A DNA stretch of 64,000 nt from Bacillus albus. Its GTDB lineage: Bacteria > Bacillota > Bacilli > Bacillales > Bacillaceae_G. The stretch is taken from contig NZ_MAOE01000002.1 in NCBI RefSeq assembly GCF_001884185.1, positions 62,001-126,000 of the forward strand. Reading direction: 5' to 3'. This document shows positions 1 to 8,095 of this stretch, one piece after another; positions within the stretch are counted from its first letter, which is position 1; each line of letters begins with the position of its first letter. Made by a program: the position numbers and the translations under genes. The notes below the pieces were generated by a model, which saw only the letters and a list, made by a program, of their open reading frames with translations, had not been told where the DNA came from and did not search any database.

Positions 1-656
<656 letters not shown>

Positions 657-682
657 TCAGAAACGAATATAAAACAAATAGT

Positions 683-725
683 ACCCCGGATTGTAGGCTG
701 AAAAGTTTATGATTCGGGGTTTTTA
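683..725 (+). terminator. tyrS terminator
   Basis: Inverted repeat accccgga/attcggggt with a loop of about 20 nt, followed by TTTTTAT, just behind the tyrS stop. Confidence 0.75.
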
Positions 726-734
726 TGTATGAAT

Positions 735-1037
735 TTAGATTACCTTACGAGTTCTTGTAAATAGAATATGAAGAATTAATACGAGCATATAAAGTAAGCT
801 AATGAGCATAACAATAAATGCTGTTGGATAAAATTTTGCTGCATATATAAAGAAATCGATTTGATAAATATCTTCGTAATTTGAAACGGTGCCTTTAAAG
901 TAATTCGTAAATTTAGCGCTATATTTCCATTCTTCAGGATTATCTATTAAATTACTCCCCTGATACCAATTAATAAGTGCGGAAGTAATAAACAACATAC
1001 ATGCACTACCCAATTGAACCATTTGATTTATTGTCAA
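735..1037 (-). CDS. Small two-span membrane protein (DUF4306/YjdJ-like)
   Basis: A 100-residue protein with hydrophobic segments near residues 5-24 and 68-93 and a polar stretch between them (WYQGSNLIDNPEEWKYSAKF). That stretch resembles the DUF4306 family represented by B. subtilis YjdJ. The C-terminus is basic (FTRTRKVI), suggesting a cytoplasmic tail. The start at 1037 has an AGGAGGT-type site about ten bases upstream (reverse complement of acctcct at 1050-1056). It is convergent with tyrS. The function is unknown and the family name is from memory, so treat it as tentative. Confidence 0.6.
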   Translation of the reverse strand: MTINQMVQLGSACMLFITSALINWYQGSNLIDNPEEWKYSAKFTNYFKGTVSNYEDIYQIDFFIYAAKFYPTAFIVMLISLLYMLVLILHILFTRTRKVI

Positions 1038-1187
1038 AATGAATCGACCTCCTATTTAATGGTTATTATAGCGTGCATTCATATTTCTGTAACCTTTTTG
1101 TTGTAATCTCCTTTTCGAGTTCATACGGAAATCACATGTAAGCGGTATGATAAATGTATAACAAATAGAAAGGAGTGGTAAAACAAA

Positions 1188-1316
1188 ATGTCACTAGAAG
1201 CGCTCATTATTTTTTCTTTGCTAAACGCGGGTCAGCTTGCAGAGAATTCGAAGGTGGATGTACATAAAGAGCAGAAAGATGCTTATGTATATGTTCAGAA
1301 AGAGGAAAATAAATAA
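1188..1316 (+). CDS. Small protein of 42 residues
   Basis: An ATG at 1188 follows an AGGAGTGG ribosome site at 1171-1178 and opens a 42-codon frame ending at TAA 1314-1316. The protein starts with a short hydrophobic stretch (LEALIIFSLLNAG) and ends in a charged lysine/glutamate-rich tail. A strong hairpin terminator follows within 20 bases. The ribosome site and the terminator support a real gene. No family was recognised; a membrane-associated micro-protein is possible. Confidence 0.6.
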   Translation: MSLEALIIFSLLNAGQLAENSKVDVHKEQKDAYVYVQKEENK

Positions 1317-1334
1317 CTTTAATATATATAAATA

Positions 1335-1380
1335 AAAGCTACTCGAAGTAACTGTTTTAGTTGTCTTCGGTAGCTTTTTA
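1335..1380. terminator. Bidirectional terminator
   Basis: Stem aagctactcgaag/cttcggtagctt with A- and T-runs on its two sides. It lies between the small plus-strand gene and the minus-strand immunity gene and can serve both. Confidence 0.8.
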
Positions 1381-1382
1381 CA

Positions 1383-1847
1383 TTATGAATAAATAGGAAT
1401 TAATTCTCGCTTGAAATCTTCGTACATTTCAAAGGCAATTTTTATGATTTCTTTGAGTTCATCGTAACTGTGGAAATATAGCACGGGTACTTTTTCCGTG
1501 TCATTTGATAACAATCTTATAAATGTGTCCCAAGGGTCTCCAGATTTAACTTCACCATTATGCCATGCTTCCCAAATCAATTCAGCAACACCATATTTTA
1601 AGCTGATGTTGAATCTAAAGGTGTAGACATCTTTGTTTTTTACTTCTCCTACAATAAAAAAGTCTTCTTTTTTATTGTAACGAGCTTTATAGCCAAGAGA
1701 CTCGAATACTTCAATAGCTTTTTCATTTTCATAGTTTTCAAATGTATTTGTTCTATCGGAAAATTTTTCTGATAATGCTTTATATCTCTTAATAAAATCA
1801 ATTTTTGTAAGGCAGGCTTGTATTTCAGGTTGTAATGAATACGCCAA
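1383..1847 (-). CDS. Putative immunity protein, paralog 1
   Basis: A 154-residue soluble acidic protein starting at TTG 1847, with GGAGGAG six bases upstream. It is very similar to the gene at 2526-2990: shared blocks include NTFENYENEK, VFESLGYKAR, FFIVGEVKNKD, TFRFNISLKYG, and a near-identical tail EMYEDFKRELIPIYS. It has no signal peptide or membrane span. Its place behind an LXG toxin locus, in tandem with diverged copies, is typical of immunity genes of polymorphic toxins; this is inference. The family was not recognised. Divergence from the copy at 2526 is greatest at residues 85-120, as expected if specificity lies there. Confidence 0.6.
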   Translation of the reverse strand: MAYSLQPEIQACLTKIDFIKRYKALSEKFSDRTNTFENYENEKAIEVFESLGYKARYNKKEDFFIVGEVKNKDVYTFRFNISLKYGVAELIWEAWHNGEVKSGDPWDTFIRLLSNDTEKVPVLYFHSYDELKEIIKIAFEMYEDFKRELIPIYS

Positions 1848-1913
1848 TAATTACTCCTCCCTAATTTTTAATATTAGATCAAATAAAACAGTATACATGT
1901 TAGATACATGAAG

Positions 1914-1946
1914 AAATCCGGCTCTTGTGAGTCGGATTTTCTTTTT
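1914..1946. terminator. Hairpin terminator between immunity genes
   Basis: Stem aaatccg/cggattt with further gctc/gagt pairing. The flank (acagtataca...gaagaaatccg) resembles that of the hairpin at 3508-3545, so both look like the 3' end of a duplicated toxin-immunity cassette. Confidence 0.6.
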
Positions 1947-1984
1947 ATATATATAAGATAAGATTGCCTTTCTTATATATAAAA

Positions 1985-2454
1985 TTATGAATAGATAGGA
2001 ATTAATTCTTGTTTAAAATCTTCATACATACCTAAAGCAATTTTTAAAATTTTTTCTAAGCTGTCATAATCGCTAAATAGTACGGGCTTAATTCTACTGG
2101 AGAAATTAAAAGTCTTGAATATAGACTCCATGGACTACCTAATCGTAATTCATCATTATGACAAACTACCCAAGTAAAATCCAGAACGTTTATTTTAATA
2201 CCAATATTAAAATAAAATAAAATTTCTTTTTTATCACCTAGTTCTCCAACTTTTAAAAACTGTTCTTTTTTATCATAAACTGATTTATAACCTAGCTTTT
2301 CAAGTATTTGTTGAATTTCTTCAATATTGGGATTAGGAATGATTTCTTCGGCATCATAATTTTCTCTCGAAAAAGAAGAAAGTTCTGTGTATCTATTAAC
2401 AAAGTCAATTTTTTTTAGTGCTGTTTCTATTTCAGGTTTTAATTTTAAGTTCAT
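1985..2454 (-). pseudogene. Putative immunity protein, paralog 2, frameshifted
   Basis: The frame from ATG 2454 gives 132 residues ending at 2056 in an unrelated tail (SPYYLAIMTA). In another frame the sequence continues as KPVLFSDYDSLEKILKIA and then MYEDFKQELIPIYS, ending at TAA 1987-1985. That matches the conserved end of paralogs 1 and 3. The span is 470 bases, one short of 157 codons, so a single-base deletion near 2085-2096 (gaattaagccc, probably once gaattaaagccc) explains it. It could be a decayed immunity gene or, less likely, a functional shorter form or a sequencing error. Confidence 0.75.
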
Positions 2455-2525
2455 AATTAATTCTCCTAAAACCTTAAGTCTGTCCTTGTTTTTTAGTCAT
2501 TACTTCATGTATTTTTAAGGTGAAA

Positions 2526-2990
2526 TTATGAATAAATAGGAATTAATTCTCGCTTGAAATCTTCGTACATTTCAAAGGCAATTTTCATGATTTCTTTGAG
2601 TTCATCGTAACTGTGGAAGCATACTGCCGGCAACCTTTCAGAACCATTGGATAATACTTTTACAAACATATCCCATGAATTCCTAACTCTAACTTCACCA
2701 TTATACCTTGCAGACCAAATGAACTCAACAAGCCCATATTTTAAGCTGATATTGAATCTGAAAGTATAGAAATCCTTGTTCTTTACTTCACCAACAATAA
2801 AAAAGTTTTCCTTTTTCATAAAACGAGCTTTATAGCCAAGAGACTCAAATACTGCAATTACTTTTTCGTTTTCATAGTTTTCAAATGTGTTTTCTCTATC
2901 TGGAAATTGTTTTGATAATGCTTTATATCTCTGAATAAAATCAATTTTCTCAAGTACCTCTTTAATTTCGGGTTCTAAATCATACGCCAT
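2526..2990 (-). CDS. Putative immunity protein, paralog 3
   Basis: A 154-residue protein closely related to the gene at 1383. I chose ATG 2990, not the in-frame TTG 2993, because GGGAGGA lies seven bases before the ATG. The gene begins four bases after the stop of a 40-codon toxin tail (2994-3117), which puts it in the classic immunity position directly behind a toxin. It shares NTFENYENEK and the tail EMYEDFKRELIPIYS with paralog 1, but differs in the region around residues 85-125 (SARYNGEVRVRNSWDMF). The immunity role is inferred from position; the family was not recognised. Confidence 0.65.
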   Translation of the reverse strand: MAYDLEPEIKEVLEKIDFIQRYKALSKQFPDRENTFENYENEKVIAVFESLGYKARFMKKENFFIVGEVKNKDFYTFRFNISLKYGLVEFIWSARYNGEVRVRNSWDMFVKVLSNGSERLPAVCFHSYDELKEIMKIAFEMYEDFKRELIPIYS

Positions 2991-2993
2991 CAA

Positions 2994-3131
2994 TTATTCC
3001 TCCCTAAATCTAATATCAATATCATATTTTTCTTTTGCTAGCTTGATATATTCATCTATTTTTTTGAATTTTTTATTAGATGTTGGAATCTCTAAAATAT
3101 GTCTTCCTTCTAGTAACTTTTCCTCCCCTTA
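2994..3131 (-). pseudogene. C-terminal remnant of a second LXG-type toxin
   Basis: Downstream of a copy of the LXG promoter/leader (3117-3374), an open frame without a good start encodes about 40 residues (LLEGRHILEIPTSNKKF, then KKIDEYIKLAKEKYDID and IRFREE), stopping at TAA 2996-2994. In the intact copy the leader is followed by the ATG of the 561-residue toxin. Here the leader joins this tail at about 3116, right where the start codon should be. The simplest reading is a deletion that removed the toxin body but kept its promoter, its last 40 codons and its immunity gene. The assignment as a toxin tail rests on context. Confidence 0.6.
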
Positions 3132-3374
3132 CAAGAAAATAATACCAATTTAAGGAATGGATTGTAAATTGAATATTCTAATAATTCTACGGTTAAAGAG
3201 ATACTAGTTCATTAAGTTTTTTTAATCTTATTCAGATGCTCGGGTGATGAAGAGGTTTTTAAGGTTGAATGTAAATAGAAAAAGGGAAGGTATAGAGAAT
3301 GTACACATAAATACGTTGTAAAAATCATGTTAACAAAAAGAAAGTATAGCAAAGAAAAATGAGTTATGGGGTAG
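3117..3374 (-). repeat. Duplicated toxin promoter/leader, copy A
   Basis: About 258 bases strongly similar to 5486-5741 in the same orientation. Both carry the same extended -10 (TGCTATACT on the minus strand, here 3343-3351) and end at an AAGG-GAGG ribosome site. Copy A now leads into the toxin remnant and the tandem immunity genes. The frame 3212-3409 lies in this element and has no independent support. Confidence 0.8.
3343..3351 (-). promoter_or_regulatory. Extended -10 of leader copy A
   Basis: TGCTATACT on the minus strand, identical in leader copy B at 5710-5718. No good -35 is visible, as is usual for TGn promoters. Confidence 0.5.
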
Positions 3375-3431
3375 AATGTAGTGTTTTTAAGTGTTAGAAG
3401 AAGGTACACTGGCTAAATTCAGAAATGATAA

Positions 3432-3475
3432 TTCTAATGTTGTATTAGCATTGAAAAGAAATACTAACATTAGAA
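3432..3475. repeat. Imperfect 15-bp hairpin
   Basis: ttctaatgtt (3432-3441) pairs perfectly with aacattagaa (3466-3475). The stem continues as gtatt/aatac after one bulged base. There is no T-run on either side, so it is not a simple terminator. It lies between the Im9-like gene and leader copy A. Confidence 0.6.
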
Positions 3476-3507
3476 CAAATAGGACAGTATAAAATGAATT
3501 AGATAAT

Positions 3508-3545
3508 GAAGAAAGCCGCTCGTTTTTTCGGGGCGGCTTATTCTT
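3508..3545. terminator. Terminator of the LXG-immunity operon
   Basis: A GC-rich stem (aagccgctcg...cggggcggctt) located just beyond the Im9-like stop codon. Confidence 0.6.
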
Positions 3546-3553
3546 TACATGTT

Positions 3554-3772
3554 TTAGTTTTCTTCTTCTTTGTAATTCAATGCAATCTCTACTATTTCTT
3601 CCGGTGTTAAATCCCTAAAATCCCAAAAGATTATATCACTTGGAGCGGGATGAGGTACACCGCTATTATTAAATTGGTTTACGTATTCATTAAGTTCTTC
3701 TTCAGGTAATTTAGGATTACAAATCTTTGTTACAAGTTCAATAAGTTCTTCTTTTGTCATTTTGAGTGTCAT
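3554..3772 (-). CDS. Colicin E-type (Im9-like) immunity protein
   Basis: A 72-residue acidic protein. I chose ATG 3772 because AAAGG lies nine bases upstream; the in-frame ATG at 3781 directly abuts that site. The pattern TKEELIELVTKICN, then EEELNEYVNQF, then HPAPSDIIFW follows the colicin/pyocin DNase immunity family (Im2/Im7/Im9), whose hallmark is a helix with ICN and the HPxxSDLIYYP loop contacting the DNase. The two interface tyrosines of Im9 appear as Phe-Trp. The gene starts 22 bases after the stop of an LXG toxin with a colicin-type DNase end, so it should bind and neutralise that domain in the cytoplasm. Family membership is by eye. Confidence 0.85.
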   Translation of the reverse strand: MTLKMTKEELIELVTKICNPKLPEEELNEYVNQFNNSGVPHPAPSDIIFWDFRDLTPEEIVEIALNYKEEEN

Positions 3773-3794
3773 ACTAACCATCCTTTCATAATCA

Positions 3795-5480
3795 TTAACC
3801 TTTTTTACCGAAATGATATGAACGATCTAAAACATTTTGATGCATTTTAGGAGAAACAATTATTAAGTTATCGAGATTGTACACATCTCCACCCTGGTGA
3901 ATTGGTTGTTTATGGTGCAAAATATATTGATTGTGCTGACCATACTTCTCAGATAATGGAGCGAATGGAGCTTTACCCTCTTTCATAAGGTTTATATTTC
4001 TTTGGTTAAATTCTGTCGCATAGTCTGAATCAGCAACTGTTTTCCAAAACTCTTTTCTAAAATCATCAAAGGAGTTGAAATTTTTTCCAATTAGCTTATT
4101 TCGAATTTCTTGTGGAATAACACCAATTGAACCTTTATTATACATTAGTTTCTTTTGAGTCCCTAAACTTCGTTCAAGATTAAAACTTGAAGTTACTGTT
4201 CCTGGAGAATTTCTTTTTTGTGCACTTGAAATCGTAGTCTTTGCAAAATTATAGTAGGCTTGATTCAATTCGCTTTGAGGTATCTTGGTTATGATAGTTC
4301 CACCAGAGAAAGCATAAGAAACATCTTTCTTAAAAGATTGTAAAATCTCAGATGCGTGCCTCATTTCTTTTATTAGTGTTACTCCTTTTGTTAATGTACT
4401 TGCTCCACTTGATGCTTTTACTCCTTTTATAACAAGTCCTGCTCTACCTAATCCCTTGTCGGTGATTAGACCAATACCTATTTGGGTTAATGCATAAGTA
4501 ATCCATTGCGTATGGCTCTCTGCATCTCCAGTTATCATATCTCGTTTCACGGTACTTGAAAATGTATGCCACATATTTTTCGCCGTTTCATCCAAATGTA
4601 AAATCGCATATGTAACATTAATAAAAGTTTCTATATCCATATTCCTTATATTCATATTACTTAAAGTTTCCATGGACTTGATTGTATCTTCAACAGCTTT
4701 CCCTGTTCCGATTACAGTACCATTCCATATCTTTTTTACTGTTTCGAACATTTTAACTACACTGTCTACCTTATCGCCCCACGCTTTTTTAATCGCAGAT
4801 GTTTCTTCTAGCCTACCGCACATTTCTCCATCTTTAATTAAATAATCAGCTTTTCGTTTTTTTTCTTCTGTAATTGCTTGAATAGGACCCGTCCATTCCA
4901 TATTCAACCCTTGTGTACTAAATGTACCACTGGCGGGACTAAAACCTTTTCCGCTTTGTACTTCCGCCAAACCTGTCGCAATGCTAGCGGCTAGTTGGAG
5001 TGCAGTATCATAATTATTACTAGAAGTATAATTAAATTCATATAGATGTTCTAATTTTTCTTGCAGTTTTTGCCTCATGACAGTAAAAAGATTTACCATA
5101 GCGTCCATACCTGGGATCGACATAGTTTGGTTGAGCGCTTCTGTACTTGCTATCATTCGATCGATTTCTCGAATTTGTTCTAATATCTCCTGTTCGATAA
5201 CATCTGTAGAAGCTACCTGTGATTGAAAGTCTCTTGGAAAGGCATCATTTTGAAGGATTAATTCTTCGCATAAGTAAATGATTCCTTGTGCTAACGGACG
5301 AAAGGTTTGTAAGAAATATGCTTTTGCACTGCTATATGTTTGTCCTTGTAGAACAGTATCCAATGCAAAAGCGTCAATAGAATGAATAATTTGTTCCATA
5401 CCTTGAATAGTAGCGGTACATAAAGAGTTCATACTTTCTGTTTGAGCTTGTACTTCACCGAGATACATATTTAAAGACAT
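3795..5480 (-). CDS. LXG toxin with colicin E9-type HNH DNase C-terminus
   Basis: 561 residues. Residues 1 to about 210 form the all-helical LXG targeting domain used by type VII secretion substrates (MSLNMYLGEVQAQTESMN start, no signal peptide). The middle is a linker with hydrophobic/glycine stretches near 330-360. From about 460 the sequence follows the DNase domain of colicin E9: IPQEIRNKLIGKNF, SFDDFRKEFWKTV, MKEGKAP, then HHKQPIHQGGDVYNLDNL with His522, His523, Asn538 and His547. The E9 metal ligand His131 aligns with Leu551; His556 might replace it. It likely cuts DNA of competing bacteria. The ATG at 5480 has AAGGAGAGG upstream. No LXG helper (Lap-like) genes or secretion genes lie nearby. 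Confidence 0.88.
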   Translation of the reverse strand: MSLNMYLGEVQAQTESMNSLCTATIQGMEQIIHSIDAFALDTVLQGQTYSSAKAYFLQTFRPLAQGIIYLCEELILQNDAFPRDFQSQVASTDVIEQEILEQIREIDRMIASTEALNQTMSIPGMDAMVNLFTVMRQKLQEKLEHLYEFNYTSSNNYDTALQLAASIATGLAEVQSGKGFSPASGTFSTQGLNMEWTGPIQAITEEKKRKADYLIKDGEMCGRLEETSAIKKAWGDKVDSVVKMFETVKKIWNGTVIGTGKAVEDTIKSMETLSNMNIRNMDIETFINVTYAILHLDETAKNMWHTFSSTVKRDMITGDAESHTQWITYALTQIGIGLITDKGLGRAGLVIKGVKASSGASTLTKGVTLIKEMRHASEILQSFKKDVSYAFSGGTIITKIPQSELNQAYYNFAKTTISSAQKRNSPGTVTSSFNLERSLGTQKKLMYNKGSIGVIPQEIRNKLIGKNFNSFDDFRKEFWKTVADSDYATEFNQRNINLMKEGKAPFAPLSEKYGQHNQYILHHKQPIHQGGDVYNLDNLIIVSPKMHQNVLDRSYHFGKKG

Positions 5481-5485
5481 GAACT

Positions 5486-5741
5486 TTCCCTCTCCTTACA
5501 AGAAAATGATACCAATTTAAGGAAGGGGTTGTAAATGGAATATTCTAATAATTAGACAATTAAAGAGATACTTGTTCATTAAGTTTTTTTAAATCTTATT
5601 CAGATGCTCGGGTAATGAAGAGGTTTTTAAGTTGAATATAAATAAAAAAAGGGAAGGTATAGATTATGTACAAATAAATACGTTGTAAAAATCATGTTAA
5701 CAAAAAGAAAGTATAGCAAAGAAAAATGAGTTATGGGGTAG
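5486..5741 (-). repeat. Duplicated toxin promoter/leader, copy B
   Basis: The copy that precedes the intact LXG gene; about 256 bases, colinear with 3117-3374. It gives a leader of about 220 nt between the -10 and the start codon, long for a simple toxin gene. Confidence 0.8.
5710..5718 (-). promoter_or_regulatory. Extended -10 promoter of the LXG gene
   Basis: TGCTATACT on the minus strand, conserved in both leader copies. The -35 region is poor. Confidence 0.5.
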
Positions 5742-5843
5742 GTTTTTATTAATGTTTATAAAAATGGATGAAATTTTAGAGAGAGGGTTAAGTTTTATTT
5801 TGTTACATTGTTCCGTTTTTATACATATACCGGCTATATTTAA

Positions 5844-5890
5844 TAAAAAAAGCCCAGGCCCCTTGATAAACAAGGTTCCTAAGGCTTTTA
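5844..5890 (-). terminator. rpsD terminator
   Basis: On the minus strand aaaagcc...ggcttttttt with an inner ccttg/caagg stem and a T-run at 5844-5851. It lies 27 bases after the rpsD stop codon. Confidence 0.8.
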
Positions 5891-5916
5891 ATAATACTCT
5901 TTTCAGAGTACCGAGA

Positions 5917-6519
5917 TTAACGAGAGTAGAACTCTACGATTAATGCTTCGTTGATTTCAGCTGGTAACTCAGCACGCTCAGCGTGACGAGTGTAAGTAGC
6001 TTCTAATTTGTCAGCATCGAAAGTTAAGTATTCTGGTACGAAGTTGTTAACTTCGATCGCTTCTTTAACAACAACAAGGTTGTTAGATTTTTCGCGAACG
6101 CTGATAGTTTGACCAGGTTTTACACGGTAAGATGGGATATCTACGCGAGCGCCATCAACCATGATGTGACCGTGGTTTACTAATTGGCGAGCTGCACGAC
6201 GAGTGCGAGCTAAGCCCATACGGTAAACTAAGTTGTCAAGACGAGCTTCAAGAAGGATCATGAAGTTTTCGCCGTGCTTACCAGGCATTTTACCTGCTTG
6301 GTCAAATGTGCGACGGAATTGACGCTCAGTCATGCCGTACATGTGACGAAGTTTTTGTTTCTCTTGTAATTGTAAACCGTATTCTGAAAGTTTCTTACGT
6401 TGGTTAGGACCGTGAGGACCTGGTGCGTAAGGGCGTTTTTCTAATTCTTTTCCTGTGCCGCTTAGAGAGATTCCAAGACGACGAGACAGTTTCCAAGCTG
6501 GACCTGTATAACGAGCCAT
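5917..6519 (-). CDS. rpsD: 30S ribosomal protein S4
   Basis: 200 residues, the normal length for bacterial S4. It begins [21 protein letters not shown] and contains the S4 RNA-binding domain ([27 protein letters not shown]) around residues 90-150. It binds 16S rRNA early in small-subunit assembly. This is the type without the N-terminal zinc-binding cysteines. AGGAGGAG lies a few bases upstream of ATG 6519. It is a single-gene unit with its own strong promoter, a structured leader and a terminator. Confidence 0.97.
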
Positions 6520-6705
6520 AGTTGACTCCTCCTTTAAAAATGTTTTTATTTACGTAAAATAAAAACAGACGTAATCGATATTTACGGGCATTTTGTTTTC
6601 ATGTACCTTCGCTCCAGCAGCAGGGAGTTACGAGATACACCTCCGTAGAGGAACAAAATACAAACGATAAACTCACATTACAAGGCTGCCTTTTTATTTT
6701 ACACA
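6520..6705 (-). promoter_or_regulatory. rpsD leader, candidate S4 autoregulatory RNA
   Basis: About 185 nt of untranslated leader between the rpsD promoter and ATG. It contains GC-rich pairing segments (ggaggtgtatctcgtaactccc; ctgctggagcgaagg) and a perfect 11-bp AT hairpin (tgtttttattt/aaataaaaaca, 6541-6567 region) followed by TTTTT just before the ribosome site. Firmicute rpsD genes are known to be repressed by S4 binding to their leader; that this leader does so is inference. Confidence 0.55.
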
Positions 6706-6711
6706 AACGCT

Positions 6712-6740
6712 ATTATATCTTTTACCCAGAGTTTCGTCAA
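6712..6740 (-). promoter_or_regulatory. SigA promoter of rpsD
   Basis: TTGACG (6740-6735), a 17-bp spacer and TATAAT (6717-6712) on the minus strand: a near-consensus housekeeping promoter. Confidence 0.85.
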
Positions 6741-6916
6741 GCGAGTACGTTTTTGTTTTATGCATATAAATTTTGGAAATGAACAAGAAGGAATTTAAAA
6801 CAATATAGAAGAAGAGATAGAAACACAAATAAAACGCTTACATAAAATGAAGTAAAACGTTCATCAGATTTTTATGGATGAATATGCGGCAATAAAAACA
6901 TAAGGGGGATGTTTTT

Positions 6917-8095
6917 ATGAAAAAGAAGCATATGGAGACAGCGTTAATTCATCACGGTTATACACCTGAGGAGCATAAAGGAAGTTTAACACCACCTTTA
7001 TTTCAAACTTCTACATTTACATTTGAGACTGCGCAGCAAGGAGAGGCGAGTTTTGCGGGAGTGGATCCATCTTATATTTACTCACGGCTTGGAAATCCAA
7101 CTGTGAAATTATTTGAAGAACGTATGGCGGTGTTAGAAGGAGGAGAAGAGGCACTTGCTTTCGGATCTGGTATGGCAGCTATTTCAGCGACTTTAATCGG
7201 TTTTTTAAAGGCTGGAGATCATATTATTTGTTCAAATGGATTATACGGATGCACGTACGGTTTTTTAGAAGTGTTAGAAGAAAAATTTATGATTACACAT
7301 TCGTTTTGTGATATGGAGATAGAGGCTGATATTGAAAATAAGATTCGCCCAAATACGAAGCTTGTTTTCGTTGAAACACCGATTAATCCGACAATGAAAT
7401 TAATTGATTTAAAACAAGTGATTCGAGTTGCGAAGCGAAATGGATTACTTGTCATTGTTGATAATACGTTTTGTTCACCTTATTTACAAAGACCGCTTGA
7501 GCTTGGCTGTGACGCTGTTGTGCATAGTGCGACAAAATATATTGGTGGCCATGGTGACGTTGTAGCGGGTGTAACAATTTGTAAAACGAAAGCGTTAGCT
7601 GAAAAGATTCGCCCGATGCGAAAAGATATCGGCGGCATTATGGCGCCGTTTGATGCGTGGTTATTATTACGCGGGTTAAAGACGTTAGCGGTAAGAATGG
7701 ATCGTCATTGTGATAATGCAGAAAAAATTGTATCGTTCTTAAGAAAACATGATGCGGTAGAAGGTGTTTGGTATCCAGAAGGGGAATTAGCATCTCGCCA
7801 AATGAAACGGGGCGGTGGTGTGATTTCTTTTTCAGTAAAAGGTGGAAAAGAAGAGACACAAGCGTTTATTAATGACCTTCACTTTATTACAATTGCGGTA
7901 AGTTTAGGAGATACAGAAACGTTAATTCAGCATCCAGCAACGATGACGCACGCTGCGATTCCAGCTGAGTTAAGACAAGAGATGGGTATTTATGATAATT
8001 TGATACGTTTATCTGTCGGTTTAGAATCGTGGGAGGATATCGTTTCTGATTTAGAGCAGGCATTAAAGAAAATATCTACTGTTAGTAATCAATAA
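6917..8095 (+). CDS. megL: Methionine gamma-lyase (PLP-dependent)
   Basis: 392 residues of the Cys/Met metabolism PLP family. The catalytic lysine is in SATKYIGGHGDVVAG (Lys207), and the phosphate-binding YSRLGNPT sits near 55-62. LYGCT carries Cys112, at the place of the active-site cysteine (Cys116 in Pseudomonas) that marks methionine gamma-lyases rather than cystathionine synthases or lyases. It would break methionine into methanethiol, ammonia and 2-oxobutyrate. AGGGGGATG precedes ATG 6917. Convergent with a free-methionine-sulfoxide reductase, suggesting a methionine-handling neighbourhood. Cystathionine or homocysteine lyase activity remains possible. Confidence 0.8.
   Translation: MKKKHMETALIHHGYTPEEHKGSLTPPLFQTSTFTFETAQQGEASFAGVDPSYIYSRLGNPTVKLFEERMAVLEGGEEALAFGSGMAAISATLIGFLKAGDHIICSNGLYGCTYGFLEVLEEKFMITHSFCDMEIEADIENKIRPNTKLVFVETPINPTMKLIDLKQVIRVAKRNGLLVIVDNTFCSPYLQRPLELGCDAVVHSATKYIGGHGDVVAGVTICKTKALAEKIRPMRKDIGGIMAPFDAWLLLRGLKTLAVRMDRHCDNAEKIVSFLRKHDAVEGVWYPEGELASRQMKRGGGVISFSVKGGKEETQAFINDLHFITIAVSLGDTETLIQHPATMTHAAIPAELRQEMGIYDNLIRLSVGLESWEDIVSDLEQALKKISTVSNQ

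Noticed and set aside
3212-3409. 65-codon minus-strand frame
   Set aside because: It lies wholly in the duplicated leader; the second copy of the leader does not preserve the frame.
3117-5741. Direct repeats as the ends of a transposon
   Set aside because: No transposase, no terminal inverted repeats and no target duplication; the repeats are promoter/leader copies in direct orientation.
5752-5943. 63-codon plus-strand frame after the toxin leader
   Set aside because: It runs through the rpsD terminator and the rpsD 3' end and has no ribosome site.
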